Positions 63,746 to 64,000 of a stretch of DNA of 64,000 nt are shown one piece after another. Source of the stretch: Corynebacterium sp. Marseille-P4321. Its GTDB lineage: Bacteria; Actinomycetota; Actinomycetes; Mycobacteriales; Mycobacteriaceae. The notes below the pieces were generated by a model. It made no database searches. It had not been told where the DNA came from and saw nothing but the letters and a program-made list of their open reading frames with translations. Position numbers and translations under genes: made by a program. Position 1 is the stretch's first letter. Each line of letters opens with the position of its first letter. The DNA lies in assembly GCF_903645305.1 (NCBI RefSeq), contig NZ_CAHJXO010000002.1:1-64000 (forward strand), in the 5' to 3' direction.

Positions 63746-63940
63746 TTAGGACTGGCCGAGGAGGCGCTTCATGCGCTTGACGTCTGCCGGGGCGACATCG
63801 GTGGTGCCGGACAGCTTGCGGCGGCGCTTGGACGAGAGCTTCTCGTTCAGGTGGCGCTTACCAGCCTGCTCGCGGCGCAGCTTGCCCTTGCCGTTGACCT
63901 TGATGCGCTTGGCGGTGCCCTTGTGGGTCTTCTGCTTCAT
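63746..63940 (-). CDS. rpmI: 50S ribosomal protein L35
   Basis: A 64-residue basic protein (KQKTHKGTAKRIKVNGKGKL; KRHLNEKLSSKRRRKLSG) of the usual length, between infC and rplT with a 57-base gap to rplT. Confidence 0.97.
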   Translation of the reverse strand: MKQKTHKGTAKRIKVNGKGKLRREQAGKRHLNEKLSSKRRRKLSGTTDVAPADVKRMKRLLGQS

Positions 63941-63969
63941 TGTGAAAGCCCTTCAGAGTTGTATGCGTT

Positions 63970-64000
63970 TTACTTCTTGCCCTTGCGAGCCGGCCCGAGG
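63970..64000 (-). CDS. infC: Translation initiation factor IF-3, C-terminal end only
   Basis: Nine terminal codons (LGPARKGKK) and TAA are inside the window; the rest is cut off by the edge. The identity rests on the invariant infC-rpmI-rplT order and the basic tail. Confidence 0.75.
   Translation of the reverse strand, partial: LGPARKGKK

Overview
The window is a stretch of a high-GC actinobacterial chromosome that I assign to the genus Corynebacterium. The assignment rests on gene content and order: odhI next to secA2 and two MerR regulators (one FtsR-like), the steA-steB cell-separation pair, the xerD-parA-scpA-scpB-rluB-cmk-der block, and the arginine operon in the order argC-J-B-D-F-R-G-H. 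Corynebacterial promoter habits (TAnnnT -10 boxes placed directly before start codons) and tRNA-free rRNA spacers fit too. The species cannot be fixed by reading alone.

Layout. 0.1-6.7 kb: type II NADH dehydrogenase, then pyruvate formate-lyase (pflB) with its activase (pflA), CorA and a hotdog thioesterase; this is redox and fermentation metabolism. 6.8-14.5 kb: 6-phosphogluconate dehydrogenase, a DEAD-box RNA helicase, two CNNM/CBS membrane proteins, an uncharacterised protein and a membrane-anchored VWA protein. 14.5-19.6 kb, minus strand: MerR regulator, bifunctional-nuclease-family protein, FtsR-type MerR, OdhI and SecA2. 19.6-26.2 kb: alpha/beta-hydrolase-OsmC fusion, YchJ protein, tRNA-Pro(GGG), a truncated surface-protein gene, gamma-carbonic anhydrase, lipid kinase, and two paralogous esterases flanking a methyltransferase.

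26.2-41.5 kb, almost all minus strand: der-cmk-rluB-scpB-scpA-parA-xerD (translation, segregation, condensin), a Nudix hydrolase, steB-steA, recN, nadK, tlyA, a small protein, a HAD phosphatase and a TPR protein. 41.9-47.8 kb: a complete rRNA operon read leftwards (16S-23S-5S). 47.9-64 kb, minus strand: tyrS, Trm112-like protein, an apparently frameshifted small membrane protein, argHGRFDBJC, pheT-pheS, a SpoU-type rRNA methyltransferase, and infC-rpmI-rplT, with infC cut by the window edge.

The most unusual signal is not a gene. The 11-mer GCTTATCGACG occurs 17 times exactly, in both orientations, in genes on three different codon phases and in four intergenic gaps, against about 0.03 expected from base composition. 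It behaves like a genome-wide functional DNA word (uptake-, recombination- or segregation-type). A second notable signal is PflB: its glycyl-radical domain sits behind an in-frame Shine-Dalgarno plus ATG inside an extra segment, so a GrcA-like spare domain may be made from the same gene. Remnants of a large surface protein beside tRNA-Pro, a shared ATG-GTG-CGC-ATG start cassette at three genes, and a fragmentary transporter gene beside a long inverted repeat are further points of interest.
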